A stretch of DNA of 64,000 bases from CAWJMD01 sp963845675 (GCA_963845675.1 CAWJSX010000003.1:397376-461375); one strand, 5' to 3'; numbered from the stretch's first letter, positions 42,515 through 51,952 are shown. The notes: a model not told the origin generated them from the letters alone. Translations and numbers: made by a program.

Positions 42515-43468
42515 ATGCTCCGCTCCGTGGCCGTCATCGCCCTGCCCCAGGTGGCGCCGTTCGAGCTCGGCGTGCTGTGCGAGGTCTTCGGCATCGACCG
42601 CACCGACTCGGGCGTCCCCCTGATCGACTTCTCCGTCGTCGCCGCCGAACCCGGCAGGATGCCGGCCAGCACCGGGTTCGACGTCGTCGTCGAGCACGGC
42701 CTCGATGTCGCGGACAAGGCCGACCTGGTCGCCGTCCCGGCGTACCCGGAGGGCGAACCGGTCGACCCTCGCGTTCTCGAGGTGCTCCGCCGCGCAGTCG
42801 ACCGCGGCGCCTGGGTGCTCAGCGTGTGCTCCGGCGCCTTCGCCCTCGCCGAGGCGGGCGTGCTGGACGGGCGTGCGTGCACGACCCACTGGCGCTACTC
42901 CGCGCTGCTCGCGTCCGAGTACCCGAAGGCGCAGGTCGACGCCGACGTCCTCTACGTGCAGGACGGCACGGTCGTCACGAGCGCGGGGACGGCGGCGGGG
43001 ATCGACGCGTGCCTGCACGTGGTCCGCACCGAGTTCGGTGCGTCCGTCGCGTCGGTCATCGCCCGGCGGATGGTCGTCCCCCCGCACCGCGACGGTGGTC
43101 AGGCGCAGTTCATCGACACCCCTGTGCCGGAGTGTGCGGACGACGGGTTCGCGCCACTGGTCGAGTGGGCGCTGGAGCACCTGGACACCGAGCTCGGCGT
43201 CGAGCAGCTCGCCCGGCGGGCCCAGATGTCGACGCGGACGTTCGCCCGCAGGTTCCGGGCCGCGACCGGCGCCAGCCCCGCGGCCTGGGTCAACGCCCAG
43301 CGGCTGGACCGGGCCCGGGAGCTGCTCGAGCGCACCGACCTCGGCGTGGAGGAGGTGGCCCGACGCGTGGGGTTCGGTTCGGCCGCCGTGCTACGAGCCC
43401 ACTTCGGCCGCCTGGGAACCACCCCTTTGGCCTACCGGCGAACCTTCGCGGGGTCCTCAAGTCGGTAG
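42515..43468 (+). CDS. GlxA-family transcriptional regulator (DJ-1/PfpI + AraC HTH)
   Basis: A 317-residue two-domain protein. The N-terminal class-I glutamine-amidotransferase-like (DJ-1/PfpI) domain has VLSVCSGAFALAEAGVLDGR with its nucleophile-like cysteine. The C-terminal AraC/XylS double HTH is LDTELGVEQLARRAQMSTRT to GFGSAAVLRAHFGRLGTTPL. Ligand and targets are unknown. ATG 42515 is the start nearest to the conserved domain. pilT follows after 23 bases, so co-transcription is possible. Confidence 0.9.
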   Translation: MLRSVAVIALPQVAPFELGVLCEVFGIDRTDSGVPLIDFSVVAAEPGRMPASTGFDVVVEHGLDVADKADLVAVPAYPEGEPVDPRVLEVLRRAVDRGAWVLSVCSGAFALAEAGVLDGRACTTHWRYSALLASEYPKAQVDADVLYVQDGTVVTSAGTAAGIDACLHVVRTEFGASVASVIARRMVVPPHRDGGQAQFIDTPVPECADDGFAPLVEWALEHLDTELGVEQLARRAQMSTRTFARRFRAATGASPAAWVNAQRLDRARELLERTDLGVEEVARRVGFGSAAVLRAHFGRLGTTPLAYRRTFAGSSSR

Positions 43469-43491
43469 CGGGAGGAGCCGACACGTTCTAG

Positions 43492-44610
43492 GTGACCTCC
43501 ACGAGCACAGCGGCGGCGCCCGCGAGCAACGAGACCTTGTCCGTCCTGCCGTTCCTGCGCGCCCTGGCGGAGCTGGTCGGGTCGGACCTGCACTGCAAGG
43601 TCGGCTCCGCGCCGCGCATCCGGATCGACGGGCGCCTGCGCAAGCTGCGCTCGCGCGACCTGACGCCGGCAGACACCGAGGCCATGCTCGCCGAGGTCAT
43701 CCGTCACGACCTCGTCGAGGAGTTCGACCGCACCAACGAGGCCGACTTCGGGTTCTCGATCGCCGGGGTGGGGCGCTTCCGCGTGAACGCCTTCCGCTCG
43801 CGTGGCTCCGTCGGGCTCGTGTTCCGTCGGGTGGCCGTCGGTGCCGTCGCACTGGACGACCTGGGCATGCCGCCCGCGATCTCCGCCCTGGCGCTCGAGC
43901 CCCGCGGCCTCGTGCTGGTGACGGGCCCGACCGGGTCGGGCAAGACCACGACGCTCGCCGGCATGGTCGACCACATCAACTCGCACCGCGAGGTGCACGT
44001 GGTGACCATCGAGGACCCCATCGAGGTCCTGCACCAGGACAAGCTCGCCATGATCAACCAGCGCGAGGTGCGGATCGACACGGACAACTTCGCCGTGGCG
44101 CTCCGCGCCGCGATGCGCCAGGACCCCGACGTCGTCCTCGTCGGGGAGATGCGCGACTCGGAGACGGTCGGGGCGGCGCTCGCGGCCGCTGAGACAGGCC
44201 ACTTCGTGATGTCGACGCTGCACACGACCGACGCGGCCGAGACCATCACCCGGATCATCGACTTCTTCCCGCCCCACGAGCAGAAGCAGGTGCGGCTGTC
44301 GCTGGCCGCCTCGCTGCGCGGCATCATCTGCCAGCGTCTCGTGCCCCGCGCCGACGGCCAGGGCCGGACCGTGGTGATGGAGGTCTGCATCAACACCGGA
44401 CGCGTCGCCGACGCGATCGCCGACGCCGACAAGACCTCGACGATCACCGAGCTGATCACGGAGGGCTCGTTCTACGGGATGCAGACGTTCGACCAGCACC
44501 TGGTCACCCTGTTCCGTGACGGTGTCGTCTCCTTCGAGGACGCCCTGGCCGCGTCGTCCAGCCCCCACGACCTCACCGTGGAGCTGCGGCGACTGGGCCT
44601 GGTCGCCTGA
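43492..44610 (+). CDS. pilT: PilT-like retraction ATPase
   Basis: A 372-residue hexameric ATPase of the type II/IV secretion family. Residues 15-120 form the PAS-like N-domain (SDLHCKVGSAPRIRIDGRLR). The ATPase core has Walker A VTGPTGSGKTTTLAGMVDHI, VVTIEDPIEVLHQDKLAMIN, Walker B DPDVVLVGEMRDSETV and the His box TGHFVMSTLHTTDA. PilT drives pilus retraction. No pilin or pilB gene lies in the window. The GTG start at 43492 is 23 bases after the regulator gene. Confidence 0.9.
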   Translation: MTSTSTAAAPASNETLSVLPFLRALAELVGSDLHCKVGSAPRIRIDGRLRKLRSRDLTPADTEAMLAEVIRHDLVEEFDRTNEADFGFSIAGVGRFRVNAFRSRGSVGLVFRRVAVGAVALDDLGMPPAISALALEPRGLVLVTGPTGSGKTTTLAGMVDHINSHREVHVVTIEDPIEVLHQDKLAMINQREVRIDTDNFAVALRAAMRQDPDVVLVGEMRDSETVGAALAAAETGHFVMSTLHTTDAAETITRIIDFFPPHEQKQVRLSLAASLRGIICQRLVPRADGQGRTVVMEVCINTGRVADAIADADKTSTITELITEGSFYGMQTFDQHLVTLFRDGVVSFEDALAASSSPHDLTVELRRLGLVA

Positions 44611-44737
44611 TGGCCTGCTCGTTCCCCGCCGTCAGCCCCGTTCCCGTCTCGGCGCCGGCGGCCACGGCCTGCCCGGCCGGGCCCGGCCACGTGGTCGACC
44701 TGAGGACCCTGGAGAGCGCCGTGGTGCGGATCGGTCC

Positions 44738-44743
44738 TAGCCT
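44738..44743 (+). promoter_or_regulatory. Leaderless-type -10 element (TAGCCT) before the thioesterase
   Basis: TAGCCT ends six bases before the GTG start at 44750. No ribosome-binding sequence is present in that gap, so a leaderless mRNA is likely. Confidence 0.45.
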
Positions 44744-44749
44744 TCGTCC

Positions 44750-45175
44750 GTGAGCTCCACCCCCGGCGACACCCGCCGCGCGACCCTGATGTTCACGGTC
44801 GGCGACGACGACACGGCTGTGGCCCTGGGCAGCGGTGACCTGCAGGTCCTGGCCACCCCCAGGCTGCTCGCGTGGTGCGAGGCGGCCACCTGCGCCGTGG
44901 ACCTCGGCAGCGCCGCGGGGCCCGGACGCACGACCGTGGGCACCCGGGTCCAGCTGGAGCACCTGCTGGCCAGCGGCGTCGGCGCCGAGCTGGTGGTCGC
45001 CGCCACCCTCGAGCGCACGGACGGACGGCTGCTGCACTTCGCGGTGGTCGCCCACGACGCCGCCGACCGCCTGCTCGCCACTGGTGAGGTCACCCGCGTC
45101 CTCGTCGACGCGGAGCGCTTCCTGGCCCGGGTGCCGGACGCCCAGCAGCCCGGTCAGCCCAGCGGCAGCGCGTAG
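44750..45175 (+). CDS. Hotdog-fold thioesterase, FlK-like
   Basis: A 141-residue hotdog-fold protein. ATPRLLAWCEAATCAVD and GTRVQLEHLLASGVGAELVV resemble fluoroacetyl-CoA thioesterase FlK and the small acyl-CoA thioesterases. The start is GTG 44750. Substrate unknown. The end overlaps the convergent GNAT gene by 22 bases. Confidence 0.78.
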   Translation: MSSTPGDTRRATLMFTVGDDDTAVALGSGDLQVLATPRLLAWCEAATCAVDLGSAAGPGRTTVGTRVQLEHLLASGVGAELVVAATLERTDGRLLHFAVVAHDAADRLLATGEVTRVLVDAERFLARVPDAQQPGQPSGSA

Positions 45176-45666
45176 GCGACGAGACAGACCCCCGGTTCGG
45201 GCTCCCAGTCGAGACGGGGCTCCCGGACGAAGCCCTCCTGCTCGTACATGCGGTGGGCGGCCGTCATGCTCGTGGCGCTGCACAGCACCAGGCGCGTCGC
45301 ACGCGCCTCCCGGGCGCGTTCGACGCACGCGCGCATCAGCGCCCCGCCCACGCCACGCCCCTGCGCCTCCGGGTCGACGCCGAGCATCCGGAACTCCGCC
45401 TCGCCCTCGCCGCTCAGCTCCGCGAGCGGCGAGCCGGGGAGGGCGAACGTCACGCTGCCCAGCACCGTGCCCTCGGGATCGACCGCCACGAGCACCGTTC
45501 CCTGGGCAGCCCGCGCCCGTGCGTCGCCGACCTCGGCGACGTAGTCCGGTGGCATGTCCCCGACGGCCCGGTAGGCGGCCGCCACGACGCGCCCCGCCTG
45601 GTCCAGCTCGTCCGGGCGTGCCTGCCTCACCGAGATCGGCGGCACCACACGCCCCGACCCCGACAC
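45154..45666 (-). CDS. GNAT-family N-acetyltransferase
   Basis: A 170-residue GCN5-related acetyltransferase. The acetyl-CoA loop is EAQGRGVGGALMRACVERAR, preceded by EFRMLGVDPEA and followed by CSATSMTAAHRMYEQEGFVR. The N-terminal strand is ISVRQARPDELDQAGRVVAA. It begins three bases after the stop of the upstream IlvG-like gene, so the two are in one unit. Substrate unknown. Confidence 0.87.
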   Translation of the reverse strand: MSGSGRVVPPISVRQARPDELDQAGRVVAAAYRAVGDMPPDYVAEVGDARARAAQGTVLVAVDPEGTVLGSVTFALPGSPLAELSGEGEAEFRMLGVDPEAQGRGVGGALMRACVERAREARATRLVLCSATSMTAAHRMYEQEGFVREPRLDWEPEPGVCLVAYALPLG

Positions 45667-45669
45667 GAC

Positions 45670-47343
45670 TCAGACCCCTGTCGTGGTGCGGGGGTAGGCG
45701 ACAGCGGGGTCGGTGACCACGTTGACGAGGTAGGGGACGCCCGCCGCGAAGGCACGGTCGAGCGCAGGCCCGACGTCCTGCGGTCGCGTCACCATCTCGC
45801 CGGCGCCTCCGAGGGCCGTCACCACCTGGTCGTACCGGGTGCCGGGTGCCAGGTCGGCGACGACGTCGTACCCGTACAGCATCTGCATCGGGTGCTTCTC
45901 GAGGCCCCACGCGCCGTTGTTGCCCATCACCATCACGACGGGCAGCCGGTGGCGCACGAGCGTGTCGACGTCCATCAGGGAGAAGCCGGACGCGCCGTCG
46001 CCGAGCAGCAGCACGACCTGGGACGAGGGGTGGGCGAGTCGAGCCGCCACCGCGTAGCCGAGACCCGTGCCCAGGCAGCCGAAGGGACCCGGGTCCAGCC
46101 ACCGGCCCGGCCGCCTCGGCTCGACGAAGCGTCCGGCGAAGGAGACGAAGTCGCCCCCGTCCCCGATCACGACCGCGTCGTCCGCCAGGCGCCCGGCCAG
46201 CTCCCCGTAGATCCGGGCGGGGTGGATCGGGTCGGTGCCGGCGGTGAGCAGCGCGCCGTCGGCGTCGACCGCGGCAGCGGCCGCCTCACGCAGCGACGTC
46301 GTCCACGCCACGACGTCGGCGCGGTGCTGCTGCAGGGAGGGCACGCGCTCGGCCAGCAGGCGGAGCGTCGCGCGCAGGTCGCCGGCCACCGCCGCGGCCA
46401 GGGTGACGTGCTTCGCGACCTGGTCCGGGGCGTCCACGACGTGCACGACCTCGGCGGGTGCGGCACCGTCCCGGCCCCCGAACGTGCCGTAGCCGAGCCG
46501 GAAGTCCAGCGGCGTGCCGACCACGACCACGACGTCGGCGCCACCGAAGGCCGCGCCTCGGGCTCGCGTGACGAGCTGGGCGTGACCTGCGGGCAGCACG
46601 CCGCGGCCCATGCCGTTCGTGATGACCGGTGCGCCGGTGGCCTCGGCCAGCGCGACGGCCACGTCCTCGGCGCCGGCCGTCCAGACGTCGGACCCGAGCA
46701 CCACGACCGGGCGCCGTGCGCGCCCCAGCGCGCTCGCGGCCGCCTCGACGGGCCCGAGGTCCAGGTCGGACGGGCGCGACGCCGGCGTGACGGAAGGGGT
46801 CGGGACCTCGGGCAGGGGGCAGCGGGAGAACAGCACGTCCATCGGCACGTCGACGAAGGCCGGTCCGGCGTGCGGGGATCGCGCGGCAGTGAAGGCGGCG
46901 TGCAGACCGTCGGTGATGGCCTCGACGCGGTCGATCGTCACCGCGTGCTTGGTGACAGGGGCCAGCAGCGGCACGTGGTCCATCTCCTGGAGGCTGCCGG
47001 TGCCCCAGCGCATCGCCGGCGCCCGGCCACCGAGCAGCACCACGGGCGACCCGTTGAAGTGCGCCGTCGTCATCGCCGACACGGTGTTCGTGACGCCAGG
47101 GCCCGCCGTGGCGACCGCGAAGCCGGGACGGCGGGTGAGCTTCGCCGTCCCCTCCGCAGCGAACACGGCCGTCTGCTCGTGCCGCACGTCGAGAAGACGC
47201 AGCGCGGGCTCGTGCTTCACGGCGGCGTCGTAGACCGGGAAGACGTGGGCGCCGGAGAGCGTGAAGACCGTCTCCACGCCGTGCGCCGCTGCGACGCGCG
47301 TGACCTGCTGACCACCGTGTCCCTCGACCCGCTCGTCCGTCAT
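45670..47343 (-). CDS. Thiamine-diphosphate enzyme, acetolactate-synthase-like (IlvG type)
   Basis: A 557-residue ThDP enzyme. The N-terminal domain holds the catalytic glutamate in VRHEQTAVFAAEGTAKL; the middle domain has VVVLGSDVWTAGAEDVA; the C-terminal motif GDGASGFSLMDVDTLV to VMGNN binds the cofactor. It resembles the second acetolactate-synthase-like proteins (mycobacterial IlvG) and oxalyl-CoA decarboxylases. True acetolactate synthase function is uncertain because no small subunit is adjacent. Upstream on the same strand lies a carboxylate symporter. Confidence 0.85.
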   Translation of the reverse strand: MTDERVEGHGGQQVTRVAAAHGVETVFTLSGAHVFPVYDAAVKHEPALRLLDVRHEQTAVFAAEGTAKLTRRPGFAVATAGPGVTNTVSAMTTAHFNGSPVVLLGGRAPAMRWGTGSLQEMDHVPLLAPVTKHAVTIDRVEAITDGLHAAFTAARSPHAGPAFVDVPMDVLFSRCPLPEVPTPSVTPASRPSDLDLGPVEAAASALGRARRPVVVLGSDVWTAGAEDVAVALAEATGAPVITNGMGRGVLPAGHAQLVTRARGAAFGGADVVVVVGTPLDFRLGYGTFGGRDGAAPAEVVHVVDAPDQVAKHVTLAAAVAGDLRATLRLLAERVPSLQQHRADVVAWTTSLREAAAAAVDADGALLTAGTDPIHPARIYGELAGRLADDAVVIGDGGDFVSFAGRFVEPRRPGRWLDPGPFGCLGTGLGYAVAARLAHPSSQVVLLLGDGASGFSLMDVDTLVRHRLPVVMVMGNNGAWGLEKHPMQMLYGYDVVADLAPGTRYDQVVTALGGAGEMVTRPQDVGPALDRAFAAGVPYLVNVVTDPAVAYPRTTTGV

Positions 47344-47384
47344 GCGTCGGCACGGTAGCGGGTCGAGGGGACAGCGGAGTCAGG

Positions 47385-49034
47385 TCAGTGCACGACCTCC
47401 GGGAGGTCGTGCACCCGCGGGTCGCCCTCGTCGGCGACGTACTGGTCGTCCGTCGTCCGGTCAGTGCCCTCGGCCACCTTGGCGGCGCGCAGGACCAGGG
47501 TCGCCGCGACCGCGACGGCGATGTTGACGGCGACCGCGAGGAAGCCGACGTACACGATGGACGTGCTCTCGATCCCGAGGTTCGCCAGCGGGAACGCCGA
47601 GCCGCCGAAGTGCTCACGCACGATCGTCTTCGTGCCGTCCTCGGCGAACGCCACCTGCTTGATCGTCCAGAGCATCCAGAAGCCGGACGCCATTCCGGCG
47701 ACCCACCCGGCGATCAGCCCGCCACGGTGGAACCAGCTGGAGTACAGGCCGATCGCCAGGGCGGGCAGGGTCTGCAGGATGATCACGCCGCCGATCAGCT
47801 GGAGGTCGATCGAGAACTGGGGGTCGAGCAGGACGATCGCGGCCAGCGCGCCGAGCTTCACGACGAGCGACGCCAGCTTCGACTGCTTGGCCTCCTGGGC
47901 GGGCGTCGCGTCCTTGTGCAGATACTCCTTGTAGACGTTGCGCGTCCACAGGTTGGCCGCGGCGATCGACATGATCGCGGCCGGCACGAGAGCGCCGATC
48001 GCCACCGCCGCGAAGGCGACACCGGCGAACCAGTCGGGGAACATCTGGTCGAACAGCAGCGGCACCACCGTGTTGCCGTCCGCCTTGCCGGTCTCCTCGT
48101 TGACGATGGGCGTGACTCCCGCGGCGATCGCCATGTACCCGAGCAGGGCCAGCAGGCCGAGCACGAACGAGTAGGCCGGCAGTGCCGCCATGTTGCGCTT
48201 GATCGTGGTGCGGTTGCGTGCGGCCAGCACGCTGGTGAGTGAGTGCGGGTACAGGAAGAGCGCCATGGCCGACCCGAGTGCGAGCGTCGCGTACTGCAGC
48301 TGGGCCGGGCCGGCGAGGACGATGCCGTCGCCTGGGTTGGGTGTCGCCGCGAACTTCGACTCCGCGGCGGAGAAGATGCCCTCCCACCCGCCCACGCGGC
48401 TCGGGATGTAGATGACGGCGACGATGATCACCAGGTAGATCAGCGTGTCCTTGACGAACGCGATCAGCGCCGGCGCCCGCAGCCCCGAGTTGTACGTGTA
48501 GGCGGCGAGGATCGCGAACGCGATGAGGATCGGCAGGTGGCTGACGAAGCCGGTGCCGCGTACGCCCATCGTCTTGAGAACCGCCTCGATGCCCACGAGC
48601 TGCAGGGCGATGTACGGCATCGTCGCGACGATGCCGGTGATCGCGACCAGCAGGGCCAGCGTCGGGGAGTCGAACCGCGCCCGCACGAAGTCCGCGGGAG
48701 TCACGAAGCCGTGCACGTGGCTCACCGACCAGAGCCGGACGAGGAACAGCAGCACGAGGGGGTAGACGATGATCGTGTACGGGACCGCGAAGAAGCCGGC
48801 CGCGCCGGCGCCGAACACGAGGGCGGGCACGGCGACGAACGTGTACGCCGTGTAGAGGTCACCGCCGAGCAGGAACCAGGTGATCCACCCACCGAAGTTG
48901 CGTCCCCCCAGCCCCCACTCGTCCAGGTGCTCCATGCTCTCGGCCTTGCGCCAGTTCGCCGCCATGAAGCCGAGGACGGTGACGAGCGCGAACAGGATGA
49001 CGAAGACGGTCATCTCGACGACGTTGACGTTCAT
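47385..49034 (-). CDS. Sodium:solute symporter, MctC/ActP-like monocarboxylate transporter
   Basis: A 549-residue SSS-family permease with about 13 transmembrane helices. Sodium-site helices are recognisable in WITWFLLGGDLYTAYTFVAV and ALGSAMALFLYPHSLTSVLA. The family includes MctC of Corynebacterium (acetate, propionate, pyruvate) and ActP. Its ATG overlaps the stop of the DUF3311 gene (ATGA), the constant partner of this transporter type. Uptake of acetate or propionate would fit prpE elsewhere in the window, but the link is inference. Confidence 0.92.
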   Translation of the reverse strand: MNVNVVEMTVFVILFALVTVLGFMAANWRKAESMEHLDEWGLGGRNFGGWITWFLLGGDLYTAYTFVAVPALVFGAGAAGFFAVPYTIIVYPLVLLFLVRLWSVSHVHGFVTPADFVRARFDSPTLALLVAITGIVATMPYIALQLVGIEAVLKTMGVRGTGFVSHLPILIAFAILAAYTYNSGLRAPALIAFVKDTLIYLVIIVAVIYIPSRVGGWEGIFSAAESKFAATPNPGDGIVLAGPAQLQYATLALGSAMALFLYPHSLTSVLAARNRTTIKRNMAALPAYSFVLGLLALLGYMAIAAGVTPIVNEETGKADGNTVVPLLFDQMFPDWFAGVAFAAVAIGALVPAAIMSIAAANLWTRNVYKEYLHKDATPAQEAKQSKLASLVVKLGALAAIVLLDPQFSIDLQLIGGVIILQTLPALAIGLYSSWFHRGGLIAGWVAGMASGFWMLWTIKQVAFAEDGTKTIVREHFGGSAFPLANLGIESTSIVYVGFLAVAVNIAVAVAATLVLRAAKVAEGTDRTTDDQYVADEGDPRVHDLPEVVH

Positions 49035-49300
49035 CGCCGGGCCTCCCGGCCGTTCCGGGTGGTGCCGCCGGCGCGGTAGACGAGCACCGTGCACACCACG
49101 CCGATCGGGATGATCGCGAGCTGGAACCAGTAGAAGAACGGGATGTCGAAGAGGCGGGGCTCGGTGCGGTTGTAGAACGGCACCGCCAGGCAGATGAGGA
49201 TCGGGACCAGCAGCAGCCAGTTCATCGCCCGGTTGTCGGACGCCCTGGCGGGACCGCCCGGTGACATGTCGCGACCGTCGTCGCGCGGTGGTGTGGACAT
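49031..49300 (-). CDS. DUF3311 small membrane partner of the symporter
   Basis: An 89-residue protein with two transmembrane helices: NWLLLVPILICLAVPFYNRT and FYWFQLAIIPIGVVCTVLVY. DUF3311 proteins sit right before MctC-type symporters and are thought to help their function or insertion. AGGAGG lies six bases before the ATG at 49300, and the ATGA overlap couples it to the transporter gene. Confidence 0.88.
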   Translation of the reverse strand: MSTPPRDDGRDMSPGGPARASDNRAMNWLLLVPILICLAVPFYNRTEPRLFDIPFFYWFQLAIIPIGVVCTVLVYRAGGTTRNGREARR

Positions 49301-49405
49301 GGGTGCCTCCTGTGCGTCGCTCGCCGTCGAACCGGGTCCCAACGGGCCGAGCGGGACAGTACTCCCATCTCCGGCGCTACGGACGTTCCCGTGCGACGCA
49401 GGAGG

Positions 49406-49843
49406 TCAGCGGCCCGTCGCGAGCAGCAGCAGCCTGCGCAGGGCCTCGGTGTTGCGTGCGCTGATCAGGGGCTCCCGCACCGGACGGGGCACGAGGGCCC
49501 CCGGGCCCGACGTGGCGTCCTCCCACATCTCGACGTCGACCCCGCCGGACGGGGTCGACGGTGTCAGCGTCAGCGAGACCTTGGCCTCCCCGGCCGGCCA
49601 GGCGCGAGCCTTCAGGACCAGGCGTCGCAGCGGGTCGCACTCGAGGACCTCGGTGTGGTCGTCGAGCAGGAGCGGCCACGTGCCGACGGAGTGGTGGATG
49701 CGGGTGCCCACGGCCGGCCAGCCCTCGTCGACGTCGCGGATGCGGGCGGCACCGACCACCCAGCTGCCGTAGTGCCAGCCGTCGGCGAGGACGGACCAGA
49801 CCTGCTCCGGGCTGACGTCGCTGGTGCGCGAGACGGTGCTCAT
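49406..49843 (-). CDS. SRPBCC-family protein
   Basis: A 145-residue START/Bet-v-1-like domain protein. TSDVSPEQVWSVLADGWHYG, then VGAARIRDVDEGWPAVGTRI and SVGTWPLLLDDHTEVLECDP are typical of polyketide-cyclase/SRPBCC proteins common in actinobacteria. It follows the flavodoxin-like gene by 13 bases and is likely in its operon. Ligand unknown. Confidence 0.82.
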   Translation of the reverse strand: MSTVSRTSDVSPEQVWSVLADGWHYGSWVVGAARIRDVDEGWPAVGTRIHHSVGTWPLLLDDHTEVLECDPLRRLVLKARAWPAGEAKVSLTLTPSTPSGGVDVEMWEDATSGPGALVPRPVREPLISARNTEALRRLLLLATGR

Positions 49844-49856
49844 GGGTGTCGGGTCC

Positions 49857-50495
49857 TTACGAGGAGGCGGGCGGGTACGACGACTCCTTGAGGCGTCGTG
49901 CCAGGTGGGCGGCGTTGACGGCAGCGGTCGTGGTCGCCGACGCGACCTTCTCCGGCGTCTCGTCGAGGTCGTTGTAGTCGACGGCGCTCATGGCCTCGCC
50001 GACCCAGTACGTGATGCCGTTGGCCGGCAGCGTGAAGCCGACGTCGTTGAGCCCCTGCATCACCGTCGCCGTCACGTGGTGGGCACCGTCCTCGTTGCCG
50101 ACGACGGCGACCAGGCCCACCTTGCCGAACGTCTTCAGGCGGCCCTCGTCGTCGGTCTCGGCCAGCTCCGCGTCGAGACGCTCGAGCACCCGGTGGGCGA
50201 TGCTCGAGGCGTGGCCCATCCAGATCGGGGTGGCCACCACGAGGATGTCGGCGGCCATCACCTTCTCCCGCAGGGACGGCCACGCGTCACCGCCGCCCAT
50301 GTCGATCTCGACGCCGGGACGCACGTCGTGGTCGACGACGCGCACGATCTCGCCCGAGACGCCCTGCCCGCCGAGGGCGTCCAGGAGCTGACGCGCGAGG
50401 AGCTCACTGGACGACGCGGCGGGAGACGGCTTGAGGCTGCAGACGAGGGCGACCGCCGTGAGGGGAGTGGGCGTGGTCTCGCTCTGGGAGGACAT
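49857..50495 (-). CDS. Flavodoxin-fold NAD(P)H-dependent FMN reductase
   Basis: A 212-residue flavoprotein of the FMN-reductase/WrbA-like class. AVALVCSLKPSPAASSSELL carries the phosphate loop, ADILVVATPIWMGHASSIAH the second FMN segment, and GKVGLVAVVGNEDGAHHVTA the third. ATG 50495 follows GGGAGG. It heads a two-gene unit with the SRPBCC gene. Electron acceptor unknown. Confidence 0.85.
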   Translation of the reverse strand: MSSQSETTPTPLTAVALVCSLKPSPAASSSELLARQLLDALGGQGVSGEIVRVVDHDVRPGVEIDMGGGDAWPSLREKVMAADILVVATPIWMGHASSIAHRVLERLDAELAETDDEGRLKTFGKVGLVAVVGNEDGAHHVTATVMQGLNDVGFTLPANGITYWVGEAMSAVDYNDLDETPEKVASATTTAAVNAAHLARRLKESSYPPASS

Positions 50496-50541
50496 GCCGC
50501 CACCCTCTGGTGCATCCGGTCGGGCCGCAACCGGACGCGGG

Positions 50542-51459
50542 TCAGCCGCCGGCGCCTGGCATGCGCGGGACGGGCGGCACGGGTGAGCCCCCGCGCACAC
50601 GCAGCACGACGACGCCGAGGAGGATCACGATGACCCCGACGCCGTCGAGGACCCCGATCGGCTCGTCGACGAGCAGCCAGCCGATGCCCAGGGCAACGAC
50701 CGGGGGGATGTAGGTGGCGCCTGAGGCCGTCACCGCTCCGAGCCGGTCGACGACCACGTAGTAGAGGATGTAGGCCATCCCGGTCCCGAGCAGTCCCAGT
50801 CCGGCGACCAGCGCCACGGACGCCCGCACGTCGCCGGTGATCGCGCCGATCCCGTCGAGGTCGGTGACCAGGACGAGGGTCAGGAGCGCCAGGCCCATCT
50901 GGTACGTCGTCAGAGCGGCCGCGGGGATCCGCAGGTCCACGAGGAAGCGTCGGGCGTAGACGAACGACAGGCCGACGCTGGCGGCGCCGAGCAGCATGTA
51001 CAGGACCCCGACGGGATCGATCTGGCTGTCCGTGTCCCAGGGGCGCGCGATGACCAGGACGCCGGAGAACCCCACCAGCACACCGAGAACGCGCAGCGGC
51101 GTCGGCCGCTCGCTGCGCAGGAGGACCGTCGCACCGAGGGCCGTGAACAGCGGGATCGCCCCGCTCAGCGCTCCCGCGATCCCGGACGGCAGGAGCGACG
51201 TGCCCGCGGCGAAGGCGAAGAAGTAGATGCTCGTGGCCAGCAGCGACATCACCAGGAAGTGGTGCGTGTACCGCAGGTGCGTGCGACGCAGGGCACCTCG
51301 AGCCGCCGCGTACACGACGACGGGGAGGAAGCCGAAGAGCACTCGCAGCAGGGTGATCTGGCCGGCGGTGATGGTCTCCGAGGCCCACTTCATGAAGAGG
51401 AAGTTGCTGCCCCAGATCAGACCCAGCGCGGTGAAGGCTGCCGTCCCGGCTCTGTCCAC
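50542..51459 (-). CDS. EamA-family (DMT superfamily) transporter
   Basis: A 305-residue ten-helix permease made of two EamA repeats: FTALGLIWGSNFLFMKWASE begins the first and YMLLGAASVGLSFVYARRFL the second. The EamA signature GATYIPPVVALGIGWLLVDE is present near residue 255. Exported compound unknown. GTG 51459 is the start; the frame is open upstream without hydrophobic sequence. Confidence 0.88.
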   Translation of the reverse strand: MDRAGTAAFTALGLIWGSNFLFMKWASETITAGQITLLRVLFGFLPVVVYAAARGALRRTHLRYTHHFLVMSLLATSIYFFAFAAGTSLLPSGIAGALSGAIPLFTALGATVLLRSERPTPLRVLGVLVGFSGVLVIARPWDTDSQIDPVGVLYMLLGAASVGLSFVYARRFLVDLRIPAAALTTYQMGLALLTLVLVTDLDGIGAITGDVRASVALVAGLGLLGTGMAYILYYVVVDRLGAVTASGATYIPPVVALGIGWLLVDEPIGVLDGVGVIVILLGVVVLRVRGGSPVPPVPRMPGAGG

Positions 51460-51553
51460 GCGCGCAGTCTCGCAGCGGGTGCCACGGACGACGACACCCG
51501 GCCCGCGACGAGCGCGACGGCGCTCCTGCGGACCGGGTGCTGGTCGTGCGAGG

Positions 51554-51952
51554 TCAGGCGGCCTTCTTGGTCTCCCAGAAGATCTCCGCGATCTCGTCGA
51601 TCTTCGCGAGGAGCTGGTCGGCCACGGCCACGTCGACGCTGGCCTTCGTGCCGCCGCCACCGCCCGCGAGCTTGGTCGCCTCGTTGAACAGCTGGTTCAG
51701 CTGCGGGTACTTCTCGAAGTGCGGGGGCTTGAAGTAGTCCGTCCACAGCACCCACAGGTGGTGCTTGACGAGCTCGGACCGCTCCTCCTTGATCACGAGC
51801 GCGCGCGCCTTGAAGACGTCGTCGTCGGAGTCGTTGTGCTTCTGGATGATCGCCTTCACGGACTCGGCCTCGATCTTCGCCTGGGCCGGGTCGTAGACAC
51901 CGCAAGGTAGGTCGCAATGGGCGCTGACTGCGGTGAGAAGCTGCTGACGCAT
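51554..51952 (-). CDS. sodN: Nickel superoxide dismutase precursor
   Basis: A 132-residue Ni-SOD precursor. The nickel hook HCDLPCGVYDPAQAKIEAES begins at residue 12, so an 11-residue propeptide (MRQQLLTAVSA) must be removed to free His1; Cys2 and Cys6 complete the site. The rest is the helical body: FKARALVIKEERSELVKHHL and WVLWTDYFKPPHFEKYPQL. Its maturation protease gene lies divergently 53 bases away. In Streptomyces, sodN is controlled by the nickel regulator Nur; no box is certain here. Confidence 0.96.
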   Translation of the reverse strand: MRQQLLTAVSAHCDLPCGVYDPAQAKIEAESVKAIIQKHNDSDDDVFKARALVIKEERSELVKHHLWVLWTDYFKPPHFEKYPQLNQLFNEATKLAGGGGGTKASVDVAVADQLLAKIDEIAEIFWETKKAA

